This document shows, piece after piece, positions 39,004 through 48,854 of a stretch of DNA of 64,000 nucleotides. Where the stretch lies: contig JACJDG010000001.1 of NCBI GenBank assembly GCA_016432725.1, positions 124,001-188,000 on the forward strand. The letters run 5' to 3'. A program made the position numbers and the translations under genes. The notes under the pieces are model-generated. The model had not been told where the DNA came from. It worked only from the letters and a program-made list of their open reading frames with translations, and made no database searches. Origin of the DNA: Streptomyces sp. DHE7-1 (lineage in GTDB: Bacteria; Actinomycetota; Actinomycetes; Streptomycetales; Streptomycetaceae). Numbering within the stretch: the first letter of the stretch is position 1; each line of letters begins with the position of its first letter.

Positions 39004-39851
39004 TTGGGCGTTGTCCGGGCCGTGGGGACTTCACCGTGGATCGTGCCGGATGAACTGTGGGAGCGGATCGAGCCGCTGCTACCGAAGAAGCAACGGCGGT
39101 TCCGATATCCCGGTCGTCTTTCAGTCCCGGACCGCCAGGTCCTGTGCGGGATCCTGTACGTCCTGCACACCGACATCCAGTGGGAACACCTCCCCAAGGA
39201 GCTCGGCTTCGGCTCCGGGATGACGTGCTGGCGCCGGCTGCGGGACTGGAACGAGGCCGGCGTCTGGCGGCGGCTCCACGAGACCCTGTTGGCTGAGCTC
39301 AACGCGGCAGCCCGACTCGACTGGTCCCGCTGCGTGGTCGACTCTTCGCACGTCAGGGCCCTAAAAGGGGGTTCCACACGGGCCCGTCGCCGGTCGACCG
39401 GGGCCGGGCGGGCTCGAAGCACCATGTGATCACGGATGGGCACGGGACCCCGCTGGCGGTCATCCTCACCGGTGGCAACCGCAACGACGTCACCCAGCTG
39501 ATGCCGCTGCTGGACGCCATCCCGCCCATCCGCGGACGCGTCGGTCATCCCCGCCGCAAGCCGGACTCGCTCTTCGCAGACCGCGGCTACGACTACGACA
39601 TCTACCGCAACCAAGTCCGAGCCCGCGGTATCGTCCCCGCCATCGCCCGCCGAAACACCTGCCACGGCACCGGACTCGGTGTCTACCGCTGGGTGGTAGA
39701 GCGGACCTTCGCCTGGCTCCACCGCTTCCGACGACTCCGCGTTCGCTGGGAACGCCGAGCCGACATTCACGAAGCCTTCCTCAAACTGGCCTGCTGCCTC
39801 ATCACCCACCGGCAGCTCAGGTCACTGCGCGGACCGCCGCTAGACGGTTGA
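39004..39851 (+). CDS. IS5-family transposase in two overlapping frames
   Basis: The first frame (39004-39429) holds the N-terminal domain (LWERIEPLLPKKQRRFRYPG, GSGMTCWRRLRDWNEAGVW) and the first acid in VVDSSHVRALKGG. The second (to 39851) holds VITDGHGTPLAVILTGGNRN, DRGYDYDIYRNQVRARG and the catalytic Glu in VVERTFAWLHRFRRLR. The frames meet at A4G5 (39363-39371) in the -1 direction, which could be programmed slippage, as in some IS5 groups, or one missing base. I could not define terminal repeats. The end overlaps the DUF2750 gene. Confidence 0.85.
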
Positions 39852-40147
39852 CAACTTCGTCGGGGGTGAAGCTCCAGCCGACCAGGCGCGGCCCACTCCA
39901 GTTGATGCCGATCACGAGTCCATCCCGGGCGGCATCTGGTAGCACGCGATCGCACCATGTGTCCAAGGGCATGGAATCAACGCGAAGCCCCTGCCCCCAG
40001 ATCTTTGCTGCCCTCTGGGCCCGCGACGAGGTCGACCAGAAGGGAAGACTTCGCGTGCCATCCGCAGAGAGGTGAGTCGGGCTTCCATCGTCATCCCGAA
40101 CGAGCCAGACCACGCTGCTCAGGCCGACGTCGCGGAAGAAGCGCGGG
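39817..40147 (-). pseudogene. DUF2750 protein, N-terminus lost at a junction
   Basis: About 105 residues remain: FFRDVGLSSVVWLVRDDDGS, RSLPFWSTSSRAQRAAK and DGLVIGINWSGPRLVGW, the DUF2750 pattern. Function unknown; the family is a small cytoplasmic protein. The normal N-terminal helix is replaced at about 40147, where the sequence becomes the middle of an MFS transporter on the other strand, so both genes were cut head to head by one recombination. The 3' end abuts the IS5 transposase. Confidence 0.75.
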
Positions 40148-40955
40148 CCTGCTAGCTGTCGCGCTCGCAATCCTGGTCCACGCCTTGGCCGACGTACCCG
40201 CGCGGGGGTGGACCGCCTCGCCGACGCTGCTCGAATGCCTCGCCGTCATCGGCGTCGCAACGGTGCTCACCTGGCACGAACGCCGCACCGCACACCCGAT
40301 CGTTCCGCCGGCCGTAGCGCGGTCCGTACCGGTGTCGGCGTCGATGACGATCCTGTTGGTCATCACCGCCGGCGTGTTGGGCGCGCTGTTCAGGGCCACC
40401 TTCTACCTCCAGGACGTACTTCAACTCGACCCACTCGACAGCGGTCTGCGCGTGCTCCCGCTGACCGTGCTCATGGTCCTCGGCTCACCTGCCGCGGTTG
40501 CCGCAATGCGCCGATATGGTGCGCGCCGCACCGCGATCGCCGGTACGGTCCTCGTCGTGGTCGGCATCGCGGGGCTTTCCCGGCTCGGTTCCGTCAGCAC
40601 ATGGATGGCCATGGCTGCAGCCTTTGCCGCCATCGGTGCCGGGTTCGCCACCGTGATGGTCACCGCCACCGGGACCGTCGTCGGTGACGCGCCGCCCGGG
40701 TACGCAGGGGTCGTCAGCGGACTCAAGCAGACCGCCATGAATATCGGGCCGACCCTCGGCATCGCTGTCGCGGCCAGTGCAGCTGGCACGGCTGTTTTTA
40801 CCATGAGCTCCACTCTGCTGATCCTGGCCTCACTCGCCGCTCTCGGCCTGTTGCCCGCGTCGCGGCTGCCCCGGCGCCCGGCCCGCCAGGAAGGAGACGA
40901 CACGACCGCCTCGCGCCCGGCGCAAGCACCAACACGGGTAGCACCCGTTCGATAA
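40147..40955 (+). pseudogene. C-terminal half of a DHA2-type MFS efflux transporter
   Basis: About 265 residues with six or seven transmembrane helices (AVALAILVHALADVPA, ASMTILLVITAGVLGALF, AMAAAFAAIGAGFATVMVTA). The typical GLKQTAMNIGPTLGIAVAAS motif of EmrB/QacA-like drug exporters is near residue 195. The N-terminal half, with the motif A loop and the first helices, is missing at the junction near 40147, so no function is expected. It belongs to a drug efflux family. Confidence 0.8.
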
Positions 40956-41324
40956 TCAAACAGTTGAGCAACCGCCGAACACACCCAGGCCCGTCCGGTC
41001 ATGTATCAGACCGATCTTCAGTGTCGGCAAACGATCGTTTGGCGACAGGCGCGCTCTGAAGCCGGCCGCCGGCGCCGCTCGCCTTGAGATCCGGCGGCAG
41101 TGACGGGGGCATAGCCTCGGGTTCAAGAACTTACGCAGCCTGGCCCGTCGTCGTGATCGCACTCGTACCGCCGCTGATGTACATCGTTGTCAGCTTGAGG
41201 GATGACCCGACTCCTGTTGATCATCCTCCCCGCTCGCCGAGGTTTCACCCTGTGGGGGCACTGCTGGACCAGCGGTGCCTGCCACCATGGAACCCCCCTC
41301 GTAAAACTGTTGTCTGGAGTACGC
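40956..41324. other. Intergenic region with a palindrome
   Basis: No gene is certain. A small plus-strand frame near 41130-41215 encodes one hydrophobic stretch (PVVVIALVPPLMYIVVSL), perhaps a fragment. A perfect 14-bp palindrome, CAAACGATCGTTTG, lies at 41028-41041. Confidence 0.45.
41028..41041. promoter_or_regulatory. Perfect 14-bp palindrome, TetR-type operator candidate
   Basis: CAAACGATCGTTTG with partly symmetric flanks. Such sites commonly serve TetR-like repressors of drug exporters. It lies between the truncated MFS gene and psd, and no TetR gene is present here. Confidence 0.45.
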
Positions 41325-41954
41325 ATGCCCGTTCATTCTCCGGCTCGCCTCGCCCGCGGATCCTCGCCCTGGCTTGCGCCGACCGTCGCCACGGCGGTCG
41401 CGAGCCTGATCCGCGCCCCCCGTTCGAAGCGCGCCCGGGCCATTGCGGTGCCGGCCACAGCGCTCGCAGCCGGGATGCTGTGGTTTTTCCGCGACCCCGA
41501 GCGCGAGATCGCTGAGGGCCGGGTCATCTCACCCGCCGACGGCGTGGTGCAGAGCATCATGCCGTGGAAGGACGGACGCACCCGGGTCGCCATCTTCATG
41601 AGCCCGCTCAACGTGCACGTCAACCGTGCGCCGCTGGCCGGCACGGTGACCTCGGTCGAGCACGTCTCCGGCGCCTTCGTCCCGGCCTTCAACAAGGAGT
41701 CCGAGAACAACGAGCGCGTCGTCTGGCACTTCGACACCGAACTCGGCGACATCGAGATGATCCAGATCGCCGGTACTGTCGCCCGGCGCATCGTGCCCTA
41801 CATCCCGCAGGGCACGAAGGTCGAGCAGGGCGACCGGATCGGTCTGATCCGCTTCGGCTCGCGCGTCGATATCTACCTCCCCGAGGGTGTCGAGGCCGCG
41901 GTCGAGGTCGGACAGAAGACGATCGCGGGCGTGACACGCCTCGACCGCTCCTGA
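41325..41954 (+). CDS. psd: Phosphatidylserine decarboxylase
   Basis: 209 residues from the ATG at 41325. Converts phosphatidylserine to phosphatidylethanolamine at the membrane. Visible marks: MLWFFRDPEREI, the VISPADGVVQSI segment, FMSPLNVHVNRAPLAGTV, FNKESENNERVV, and the self-cleavage region GLIRFGSRVDIYLPEG, where Gly-Ser is the site that yields the pyruvoyl group. Full length for the short actinobacterial form. The usual neighbour pssA is not present; instead a TVP38-like gene follows after one base, suggesting a relocated or second copy. Confidence 0.93.
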   Translation: MPVHSPARLARGSSPWLAPTVATAVASLIRAPRSKRARAIAVPATALAAGMLWFFRDPEREIAEGRVISPADGVVQSIMPWKDGRTRVAIFMSPLNVHVNRAPLAGTVTSVEHVSGAFVPAFNKESENNERVVWHFDTELGDIEMIQIAGTVARRIVPYIPQGTKVEQGDRIGLIRFGSRVDIYLPEGVEAAVEVGQKTIAGVTRLDRS

Positions 41955-41955
41955 C

Positions 41956-42726
41956 GTGCGCTTGAATGCGGCGCAGGGAGAAGCCGCCCGAACGACCTGG
42001 GCCGTGGCAGGCGTCAGGCTGGGACTTCTGGCGGTGGTCATGGCGGGCACCGCGGCCATGCTGATCTCGACAGCGCCGGACGGCCTGCTCAGCCCGGGCG
42101 ACAGGACGACCGGGACCAGTCCCACCGTGATCGCCTTCATCGGCATGTACGCCCTGGCCACGTGCGTCTTCATTCCCAAGCCCGCGCTGAGCGCTGTCGC
42201 CGGCATTCTCTTCGGCCTGCCGGTCGGACTACTCGTTGCTGCCCTGGGAAACACGGCAGGAGCCCTGATCGGGTACGGCGCCTCCCGGCTTCTGGGCAGC
42301 GACGCCCTGAACCTGCTGAGCACGCGCAACCGTCACGTCGACGCCCTGCGGGCACGGCTTGCGCAGCGGCCCTTTGTCAGCATGCTCTGGATGCGCATCA
42401 CACCGGGTATGCCCTTTGCGGCGGTGAGTGTGGCAGCAGGCTCCAGCCGCTTGCCCGTTCTTCCGTTCGCTCTGGCCACCGCGCTCGGCACACTCCCTGC
42501 CACAGGTGCGTGTGTGGCGATGGGCACTGCCGCCTCCTCGCTGTCGTCACCGGTGATCTGGGGCCCCTTTGGCGCTGCTGTGGCCGTCTTCGGCGCGGTC
42601 TTCCTCATCCGGCGCAGGAAAAGAAGTCAGTTCTGTCCCCCGTCGTCCTCGTCCAGCTCCGGTGCGTCCGGGTCGCGCAGCGGACGCAAGGATCCGGCGG
42701 CTGGGGTGGAGGCGGTAAAGCTGTAG
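41956..42726 (+). CDS. TVP38/TMEM64 (DedA-like) membrane protein with altered C-terminus
   Basis: The GTG at 41956 is one base after the psd stop, so co-transcribed. Five or so transmembrane helices: LGLLAVVMAGTAAMLIS, VIAFIGMYALATCVFIP, the re-entrant SNARE-assoc motif with AGILFGLPVGLLVAALGNTA, then RITPGMPFAAVSVAAGSSRL and ALATALGTLPATG. These are the family signatures. After about residue 223 (RRRKRSQ) the sequence runs into the antisense end of a Tn3 transposase gene, so the last 30 residues are not original. Probably functional in membrane lipid or ion handling. Confidence 0.8.
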   Translation: MRLNAAQGEAARTTWAVAGVRLGLLAVVMAGTAAMLISTAPDGLLSPGDRTTGTSPTVIAFIGMYALATCVFIPKPALSAVAGILFGLPVGLLVAALGNTAGALIGYGASRLLGSDALNLLSTRNRHVDALRARLAQRPFVSMLWMRITPGMPFAAVSVAAGSSRLPVLPFALATALGTLPATGACVAMGTAASSLSSPVIWGPFGAAVAVFGAVFLIRRRKRSQFCPPSSSSSSGASGSRSGRKDPAAGVEAVKL

Positions 42727-42893
42727 CGGCCGAGCAGGTTCAGGTTGCGGTGCTTGAGCGGGGACAGGCGGGCGACGTCCTCGTCTCGGATCTCGTGGCC
42801 TTCGGCGCGGAGCTGGGCGACGGCGGCGTCGATGTACTTCGTGGTCCGGAGCACGACGGCATTGAGGACCAGGCCGAGCGCGCCGAGCTGGTC
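42627..42893 (-). pseudogene. 3' part of a split Tn3-family transposase gene
   Basis: The minus strand reads DQLGALGLVLNAVVLRTTKY, IDAAVAQLRAEGHEIRDEDV, SPLKHRNLNLLGRYSF, then an acidic end. This is the C-terminus of Tn3 TnpA. It joins exactly to the upstream part at 47369-47870 when the element 42894-47368 is removed. Confidence 0.9.
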
Positions 42894-43026
42894 TTATCCG
42901 AACTAGCCCAGCTCGGTGGCAGGTCCGCCTGCGAGCAGTCGTTCACCACGGAAAGTAGTCGTGAAGAAGTTGGGTGGACGGGTTCCGTCGGGCGTGTCGT
43001 GCACGTCGTCCGCGTGCTTCGCGGTC

Positions 43027-43511
43027 TTACTGGGAGAACGCGTAGGTCCGGACGGGGTCGAGGTGCAGTTCGAAGGGCCCGAAACAGTCGGCCGCGAGGG
43101 TCGCGACCGGAGCGCCGCAGGGGCAGGCCCGGTTGAGTCCCTCATCGCCTGTCGGTCCGCAGCACCCACTGCTGTTCTCCCAGTTGGGCAGTGGCTGAAG
43201 GCTGGCGGCGTCATCAGGGTGCACCAGCACTGTGTGTCGGCTGCCCGCCGAGATGACGAATCCTTCTTCACGGCAGACCACAGGTCCGCGCGACTGAGCC
43301 GGCTTCGGGTCCTCCTGATCGTCCTGCACCACGTAGGGAGGCCCCAGGGCTCGGGATCGATCGCGTAGTGGCCCCGCGGAACAGTGGCAGGTGCCCGGCG
43401 TGTCTCCTTGTCCCGGTCGCACTCGTCGTCTGAGACGTCAGGGACGGCGGCAAGCTCGGCCAGCTCCGGCGTGATCGCGGTGCCGCACTTGGAACAGAGG
43501 AAGACGGTCAT
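43027..43511 (-). CDS. Third gene of the Tn554-like operon (zinc-ribbon protein)
   Basis: About 161 residues from the ATG at 43511, with one frameshift near 43345 to be restored. The N-terminus MTVFLCSKCGTAITPELAEL has a CxxC zinc ribbon. A later part (VCREEGFVISAGSRHTVLVH, WENSSGCCGPTG, ACPCGAPVATL) has more cysteine pairs. It directly follows TnpB. The position matches TnpC of Tn554, a small accessory protein, but the sequence looks different (TnpC is a coiled coil), so the role is inferred from position. Confidence 0.65.
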
Positions 43512-43527
43512 CCCCTCGTTGTAGTGC

Positions 43528-45968
43528 TCAAGACTGCCCCTTCGCATCCTCGTTTCGCTGCTCGGAGTCGATGCGTGCGACGACGCCACGGAGATCGGGC
43601 ATGCCCAGGTGGACGGTGGTGTGCCGGGCCGCGAGGTCGCGCATAGCGGCGAGCTTCTGCTCGGCGGCGGCGAGGCTGGCCTCGATCGCGGCGACCTCGC
43701 CGAGCCATCCCTGTTCCTTGGCCTCCTGGAGCCGGTCGAGCAGGTTCGCGTGGATCTCCTCCAATCGGGGCATCTGCTCGGGATCGGGCCGCAGGACAGG
43801 ACAGCGGATGCAGGCGTGTTCATGGACGCAGGGGGTGCCGAAATCGCGTGCGCAGACGCCGAGGGCGACCTTCCGCAGCTCGAAGTGGGCGAGGAAGTCC
43901 TGCCACTCCTGGACGGTGGGCTCGCGGTACTCCTCCCCGGGCCGCAGCGACCGGCGGCGGGCGATGAAGGACCGGTGGTGGTTGATGACGTCCTCGGGAT
44001 AGATCGCGGCATAGCCGAGAGTCGTGTCGACCATCCGGTGGCCACAGATGCGGGCGGCGATGTGCGGGGGCAGGCCGGAGCGGAGGGCGTCGGTCACGAA
44101 GATTCTCCGGAAGTCGTGCGGCGTGTATCGCAGCTGCTCATCGCCCGGCCCGGTCAGCCCGCTCGCGGCGAGGGCGTCGTTGAGGCAGGTGTAGATGTAG
44201 TTGCGCGGGATCGCCCGGTCTTCTGGGCCGCAGCGGCGCTGGAACAGGAACGGCATCGGCGCACTCCAGAGCCGTTCCAGACTGTCGTAGGCGGAAACCA
44301 GGGGCATGGCCTGCTGCCCGCGCCGAACGCGATGGATGATCGCTGTCAGCACCTCGCCGAGCTCTGGTGAGACCAGCAGCAGCCGCTCCTGGTCGAGCTT
44401 GGACGGGGCGACCTGGAGCATGGGCACGATCTCGCCGGTGGTGGGCAGCTGGTAGGCGACGAAGCTGTGGTGGGTGAGTTCGAGTGCTTCCTCGATGCGC
44501 ATGCCGGTGTGGCGAAGGACCTCGACAATGGCCCAGGCCCAGAAGGCGCGTTCCTCTTCCACCGTCAGGTCCCGGCGGCGGCCGGTGGCGGGGTCGTCGG
44601 CGTAGACGCGGGAGGACACCCCTGCCCGGCGGAGGAGGTTCTCGCCCGCCGGAGTGGTGAACGGGGCTCCGGCCGGGGTCTCCCGCCCGGTGGCGAGACA
44701 GGTCTGGGCGTCCTTGAGCTGGCACTCGACAGCCTTGACCAGGGCCGGGAGTGCGGGCAGCAGGGTGCGGGTGCGCTGGTCCATGGCCGCCTTGCGGCGG
44801 GCGCGGTTCTTGCTGTGGTCGGTGTCGCTGTCGCGGATCGGGCAGGGTGCCACCCACGGGCCCCAGCGCGTCGGTTCGTCGGCGGCCCAGCGGGCGAGAT
44901 CCTGGTAGAACGTGCGGACCCAGCTGAACACGGTGTGTGCGTTGACCCGCGGCCGGATGGGGGTGCCGTGCCGGTCACGGACCATGCGGACCCGCTCCCG
45001 CCAGGCGGTGACGGTGTCGGCGTCCAGCCGCAGCGAGTCGATGCCCGGGTGGTGTTTCTCCAGGTCGCGCCAGAACAGTCCGGCCAGGGTGCGGGCCATG
45101 TCCTCCAGCGTGGTGTAGTCGACGTCCACCGCGCGCTCGGTGAGGTAGTCGACCAGGAGGTCGCGTATCGCGGTGCAGGTGATGCCCTGCCGGTCGACCA
45201 GGGCGGCCGGTGTCAGCTGCCCTGGCAGCATCACCGTCTTCAGCCGTGCCGGGGCGTCGGGGCCGAAGACGCCGAGGCCCGCAAGGAGCGCGTAGAAGAG
45301 GTGCTTGCCGTGGTAGCCGTTCGTCTGGTGCTCGCCGATGGCGTGCTGCAGCTCGACGCAGTCGCCGATGGTGACGTCGTGGACGGTGCCGCCCTTGGAG
45401 GCCACGATCCAGGTGACGCGGTTGAGTGCGTTGTTGCAGTCGTTGGATCCCGCGTGGCCGGTGGCCGTGTACTGGTCCTTGAGCGCCGCGAAACCGTCGG
45501 GATCGGTGACGCTGCGGATGTGTGTCAGCAGTTGCGAAGGGCGCTGCCGCAGTAGCCATCGGTAGGCGGGGCGTACGACTTGTCCGCCCCGCAGCGGGAT
45601 CATGCCGCAGCACAGATCGGCGCGGTCGTACTTGCGTGCCCGCTGGCGCTCGGCGAGCCACTGCATCGGCAGCCGCGTCCACTCTCGGCCGGCGTCCTCG
45701 GCTCCACTGGCCATCCAGCGCTCCTGCCAGGTGCGGCCGGGCTGGTCCTCCAGCCAGTCCAACAGCTTGATCAGACCGCGGTGCCGTGTGCGCAGGTTGG
45801 CGTCGCTGTCCGCGGTGAACGGCAGCGCGAGTGTGCGCTCCAGCACCTGTTCGCGCGGTTCCTCCGTCTGCCACCAGGTCGCCGGTGCTTCGCGTTTCTC
45901 CTGGCCGGGACGCAAGGGGGCGTGACGGACGGGGCGGAGGGCCGGGCAGTCACGGTCGCGGTGGTCAT
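43528..45968 (-). CDS. TnpB-like tyrosine recombinase
   Basis: About 813 residues from the ATG at 45968, which overlaps the TnpA stop (ATGA); one base is missing in the G5 run 45916-45920, otherwise a TTG at 45915 gives 795. A long N-terminal region binds DNA. The catalytic domain shows LRHTGMRIEEALEL (first Arg), TPHDFRRIFVTDAL (HxxR), ICGHRMVDTTLGYA (His then Tyr). The tail has CVHEHACIRC, a zinc site, and a coiled coil, as in Tn554 TnpB. It works with TnpA in cut-and-insert transposition. Confidence 0.85.
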
Positions 45969-47210
45969 GCCGGGCCTCCGCCGAGGGCGGCCGTGCCGAG
46001 CAGTGTCTGGAGAACCTCGGAACGGTAGCCCGGGGCGGGCATCACCGGTTTGACGGGCTCCGCAGCCTGCCGGACGTGGTGGGCCAGGACGTGCGCGACG
46101 ACCTCGTCCTCGGCGGGTTCGAGGTACTGCTCCGTGGTGCTGATGTGGAGATGGCCAAGGACCCATTGGACGTCGGTGAGCGAGAGCTTGGGGTCGCGCA
46201 CCATGCGTTTGGCCGCGCTGTGCCGCAGGTCATGCAGGGTCCAGTTCGCTCCCAGGGTCTCGTTGGCCCGGGTGAACACCATGCGTGCCGCGTCGTAGCT
46301 CAACGGTCTGATCGGGCGCCGGAGGGTCCACCACAGCGGCTCCTCCGGCCCGTCGAGGGCCTGCGGGCGGATCTGCTGCTGGTAGAGCCGCAGCCAGACG
46401 AACGCGTCGCTGGAGGCAGGGATCCATTGCAGGGCCCGGGAGCCCTTGCGGATGACACCGATCGTCTGGTCACCGGGGCTGACCCGGTCCCGGCTGACGC
46501 CGAGGAGCTCCGAGGCGCGCGGGCCGGCCGAGATGTAGAAGGCGACCAGCGCGCGGTCGCGGTGCGAGGGCAGGGCCGCGAACAGTTCGTTGAATGCCTG
46601 GTCGGGGATGCCGCGCGGGGTTCGCCGTGGCTCCTTCGGCTGGTAGGGGCCCGGCGGCCAGGGTGCTTGAAGGCGTGCATCGGGTTGTGGTGGGCGTTGA
46701 GGTGCTCGTCCTCGGCGCGCTTGGTCTTCGGGCACGGGTTGAGCAGCGGCCGTCCGTGCATGTCGCGGTGGTACTCGTAGAAGCTGCGGACGACTGCCCG
46801 CGCGTGCCTCCGGGTGCGTGCCGCGTAGTTCTCGCCCGCGTACCGCTTGCCGGTCACCGGGTTGACCGACCCGGGCGCCGGGGCCGCGGCGGCTTCTTGA
46901 CCATCTTCAGCCACAGTGCGAAGTCTCGGGCCTCCGCCCGTCCGGCCCGGTCCCACGGCACGTCGACAGCCCACAGAAACCGGAACCAGGCCAGCAGCTC
47001 GTACGCGTACGAGCGGAGCGAGGCCGGGCTGTCGTCGTCGGCGAGCATGTCGAGCAGGAACTCACTGACTGCCGCCACCTCAATCCCGTCCCGGTCGAGC
47101 AGCCGGTATGGCAGGGACGGATCGCCGGTCTCCTCGACCCGGCCGACCCTCGGCACCGTAAGCGCCGTGACGTCCCGTAACTGCATGCTCTCTTGCACCT
47201 GAGCCTCCAC
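45965..47210 (-). CDS. TnpA-like tyrosine recombinase
   Basis: About 415 residues from 47210 if two frameshifts (near 46870 and 46665) are restored. The N-terminal SAM-like core-binding part reads YAYELLAWFRFLWAVDVPWD and TRRHARAVVRSFYEYHRDMH. The catalytic domain has ISAGPRASELLGV (Arg), LHDLRHSAAKRMV (HxxR) and LGHLHISTTEQYL (His, Tyr). The size matches Tn554 TnpA. Its stop overlaps the TnpB start, so the two are translationally coupled. Confidence 0.8.
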
Positions 47211-47368
47211 GAGTTGCTGTGGTCTCCAACAGCTCGTGATGACAGCACATCAGGAACGTGATGTGGCAAGGCATCCGAGGCAAGCTGACCGGCCTGGTGC
47301 TTGGTCCCGTCACCGTGTGTCGATCTCCGGAGACTCGTCGGCTCACACCCCGGTAGTTCGGTCAATAG

Positions 47369-47870
47369 GTCCTCCATGCCGTCGCGGTAGGCCTGGTGGA
47401 TGGTGCCGCGCTTGCCGTGGCACACGTCGCGGGCAAGCTTGTGGCGGGACTCCTGGACGGTGAGCTGCCGGTTCATCTGACGGCGGTAGGTGTCGTCAAC
47501 CGGGTCGACCACCCGCAGCAGGTGCTCGGTCTTGGCGATCCAGCCGTACTCCGCGAACGCCGCCCCGAGCGGGGTCGGGCGGCCGTCGCGTCCGAACATG
47601 CGCAGCAGGTCGTAGGCGCGGACCTGGTTGGTGATCAGGGAGCCGGCGACCTTCAGCATGTCCGGCCAGTGCGTGATCACCTTGTTCAGGTTCACGCGGT
47701 TGCGGGCCAGGTCCTCCACCGCGCCGTACGTGCCCGTCTCGACGCCGGGCATCGTGGCCCGCCAGAACCGCTGGTCGTCCAGGTCGCGGAACCGCGGGCT
47801 GAAGTTGTAGCCGAGGATCTTGAACAGGCCGAACACTACGACCAGGCAGAGCCGAGCAGACGCGGCCCAT
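47369..47870 (-). pseudogene. Middle part of a split Tn3-family transposase gene
   Basis: The minus strand reads VVFGLFKILGYNFSPRFRDL, DDQRFWRATMPGVETGTYGA, VTHWPDMLKVAGSLITNQVR and CHGKRGTIHQAYRDGMED. These are the conserved C-terminal catalytic part of Tn3 TnpA. It continues at 42893 after the inserted element. The N-terminal two thirds are missing beyond about 47870. Confidence 0.9.
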
Positions 47871-47984
47871 GGCGTCCAGGTCGTGCGTACAGTGGCGCGC
47901 TCCACCTGGACGCCAGGAACCACGCCCGCTCCACGGTGTGTGGGTCGATGGGAGCTGGGGTGAGCGGTGGGTTGAGGAGGTAGG

Positions 47985-48440
47985 TCAGCGCAGTGCACTG
48001 ATCGCGTAGAGCGCGCCGAGTCCGGCTGCCAGGGCGCCCAGGAGCAGGCGGAGGAACGTCTCGGGCATCCGCGGCTGAAGGTAGGCTCCGAGGTAGCCGC
48101 CGACGAGGCCGCCCAGGCCGCACGCCAAGCCGAGGAACCAGTCGAGGGCGATGCTGCCGCTGTGCGCCAGGGACAGTAGGGCGTAGGTAGCGGCGCCGAC
48201 CAGCGAGGTGGCGAAGGTGGAGGCAAGCGCAGCGGGGGCGACCTGGGAGACCGGGACGCCGCGGCCGACGAGGATGGGGGCCGAGTATCGAGCCGCCGCC
48301 GATGCCGTAGACACCACCCACGATCCCGACCGCGAGTGCCAGGCCGGTAACCGTCCGGGGCGCAGGTCCAGGGCCCCGAGACTCCAAAGGCTCGGGGCGG
48401 AGGGTCCGAATGATGAGCCAGGTGCCGAGCGGCAGCAAAA
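47985..48440 (-). pseudogene. C-terminal part of a TauE/SafE-type transporter
   Basis: The upstream frame reads IAAAVLLPLGTWLIIRTL and LALAVGIVGGVYGIGGGSIL, the second half-repeat signature GIGGG of TauE/SafE anion exporters. One base is missing in the G5 run 48276-48280, and it continues PILVGRGVPVSQVAPAAL, LDWFLGLACGLGGLVGGYLG to the end at 47985. The N-terminal half is replaced at about 48440 by an IS630 fragment. Confidence 0.75.
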
Positions 48441-48683
48441 CAGCGGCAGCGATGCCGGGCCCTTCGAGGCCAGGGCTCTCGATCCCTCCTGGGACCATGC
48501 CTTGCGCCAACGCTGTACCGACCGGACGCTAACCCGCAGGTCGTGCGCGATGACCGCGTTCTCGTCGCCCAGGACGAACCGCTCGGCCGCCTCCAGCCGC
48601 AACTTCTCGCGGAAGGCCCGCCGCTCGTCGGTCAGGCCGCCCCTTGCGCATACCTCATGCAGTCGGCATACCGCAGGGATCAC
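48441..48683 (-). pseudogene. N-terminal fragment of an IS630-family transposase
   Basis: Reads LTDERRAFREKLRLEAAERF, GDENAVIAHDLRVSVRSVQR and RALASKGPASLP, the helix-turn-helix part of a transposase different from the one at 2436. It is fused to TauE sequence, and the catalytic domain is missing. Confidence 0.8.
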
Positions 48684-48716
48684 GAGACGTCAGCCTGCAC
48701 GACACCACGCTTTGAA

Positions 48717-48850
48717 GGTCAGTAACTGCGTGACAACGCGGACGAACGATGGCGGACGAGCACGGACGTCTACGGAACATCAACGCAGGTGACAGCCAAG
48801 CCAACCCGAGGCAGCACCCCCGTCCCAGTTGCTTCGGGACGAAGAAGTCC
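48717..48850 (+). repeat. Att-like scar, tRNA-Pro family copy P1
   Basis: Arm with TAACTGCGTGACAACGC at the left and, about 110 bases on, the core AGTTGCTTCGGGACGAAGAA (48827-48846). The core resembles the anticodon arm of tRNA-Pro(CGG): loop TTCGGGA flanked by complementary bases. The same layout occurs at 52236, 56508 and 59701. Confidence 0.75.
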
Positions 48851-48854
48851 GGAG

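Larger units (their letters stand above)
42894..47368. mobile_element. Tn554-like site-specific transposon inserted in a Tn3 tnpA gene
   Basis: About 4.5 kb lies between two halves of one Tn3 transposase reading frame. GTC is present at both borders (42891-42893 and 47369-47371), and removing one copy restores the frame through EDQLGALG. Inside is an operon of two tyrosine recombinases (TnpA-like and TnpB-like, overlapping by 4 bases) and a third gene, the order known from Tn554. No terminal inverted repeats are seen, as expected for that family. Confidence 0.8.

Noticed and set aside
39363..39371. Certain programmed -1 frameshift in the IS5 transposase
   Set aside because: The A4G5 run is suggestive, but the same kind of one-base error occurs throughout the window, so I did not call it programmed.
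42894..47368. RIT (recombinase-in-trio) element
   Set aside because: Only two of the three proteins have tyrosine recombinase motifs; gene order and sizes fit Tn554-type better.
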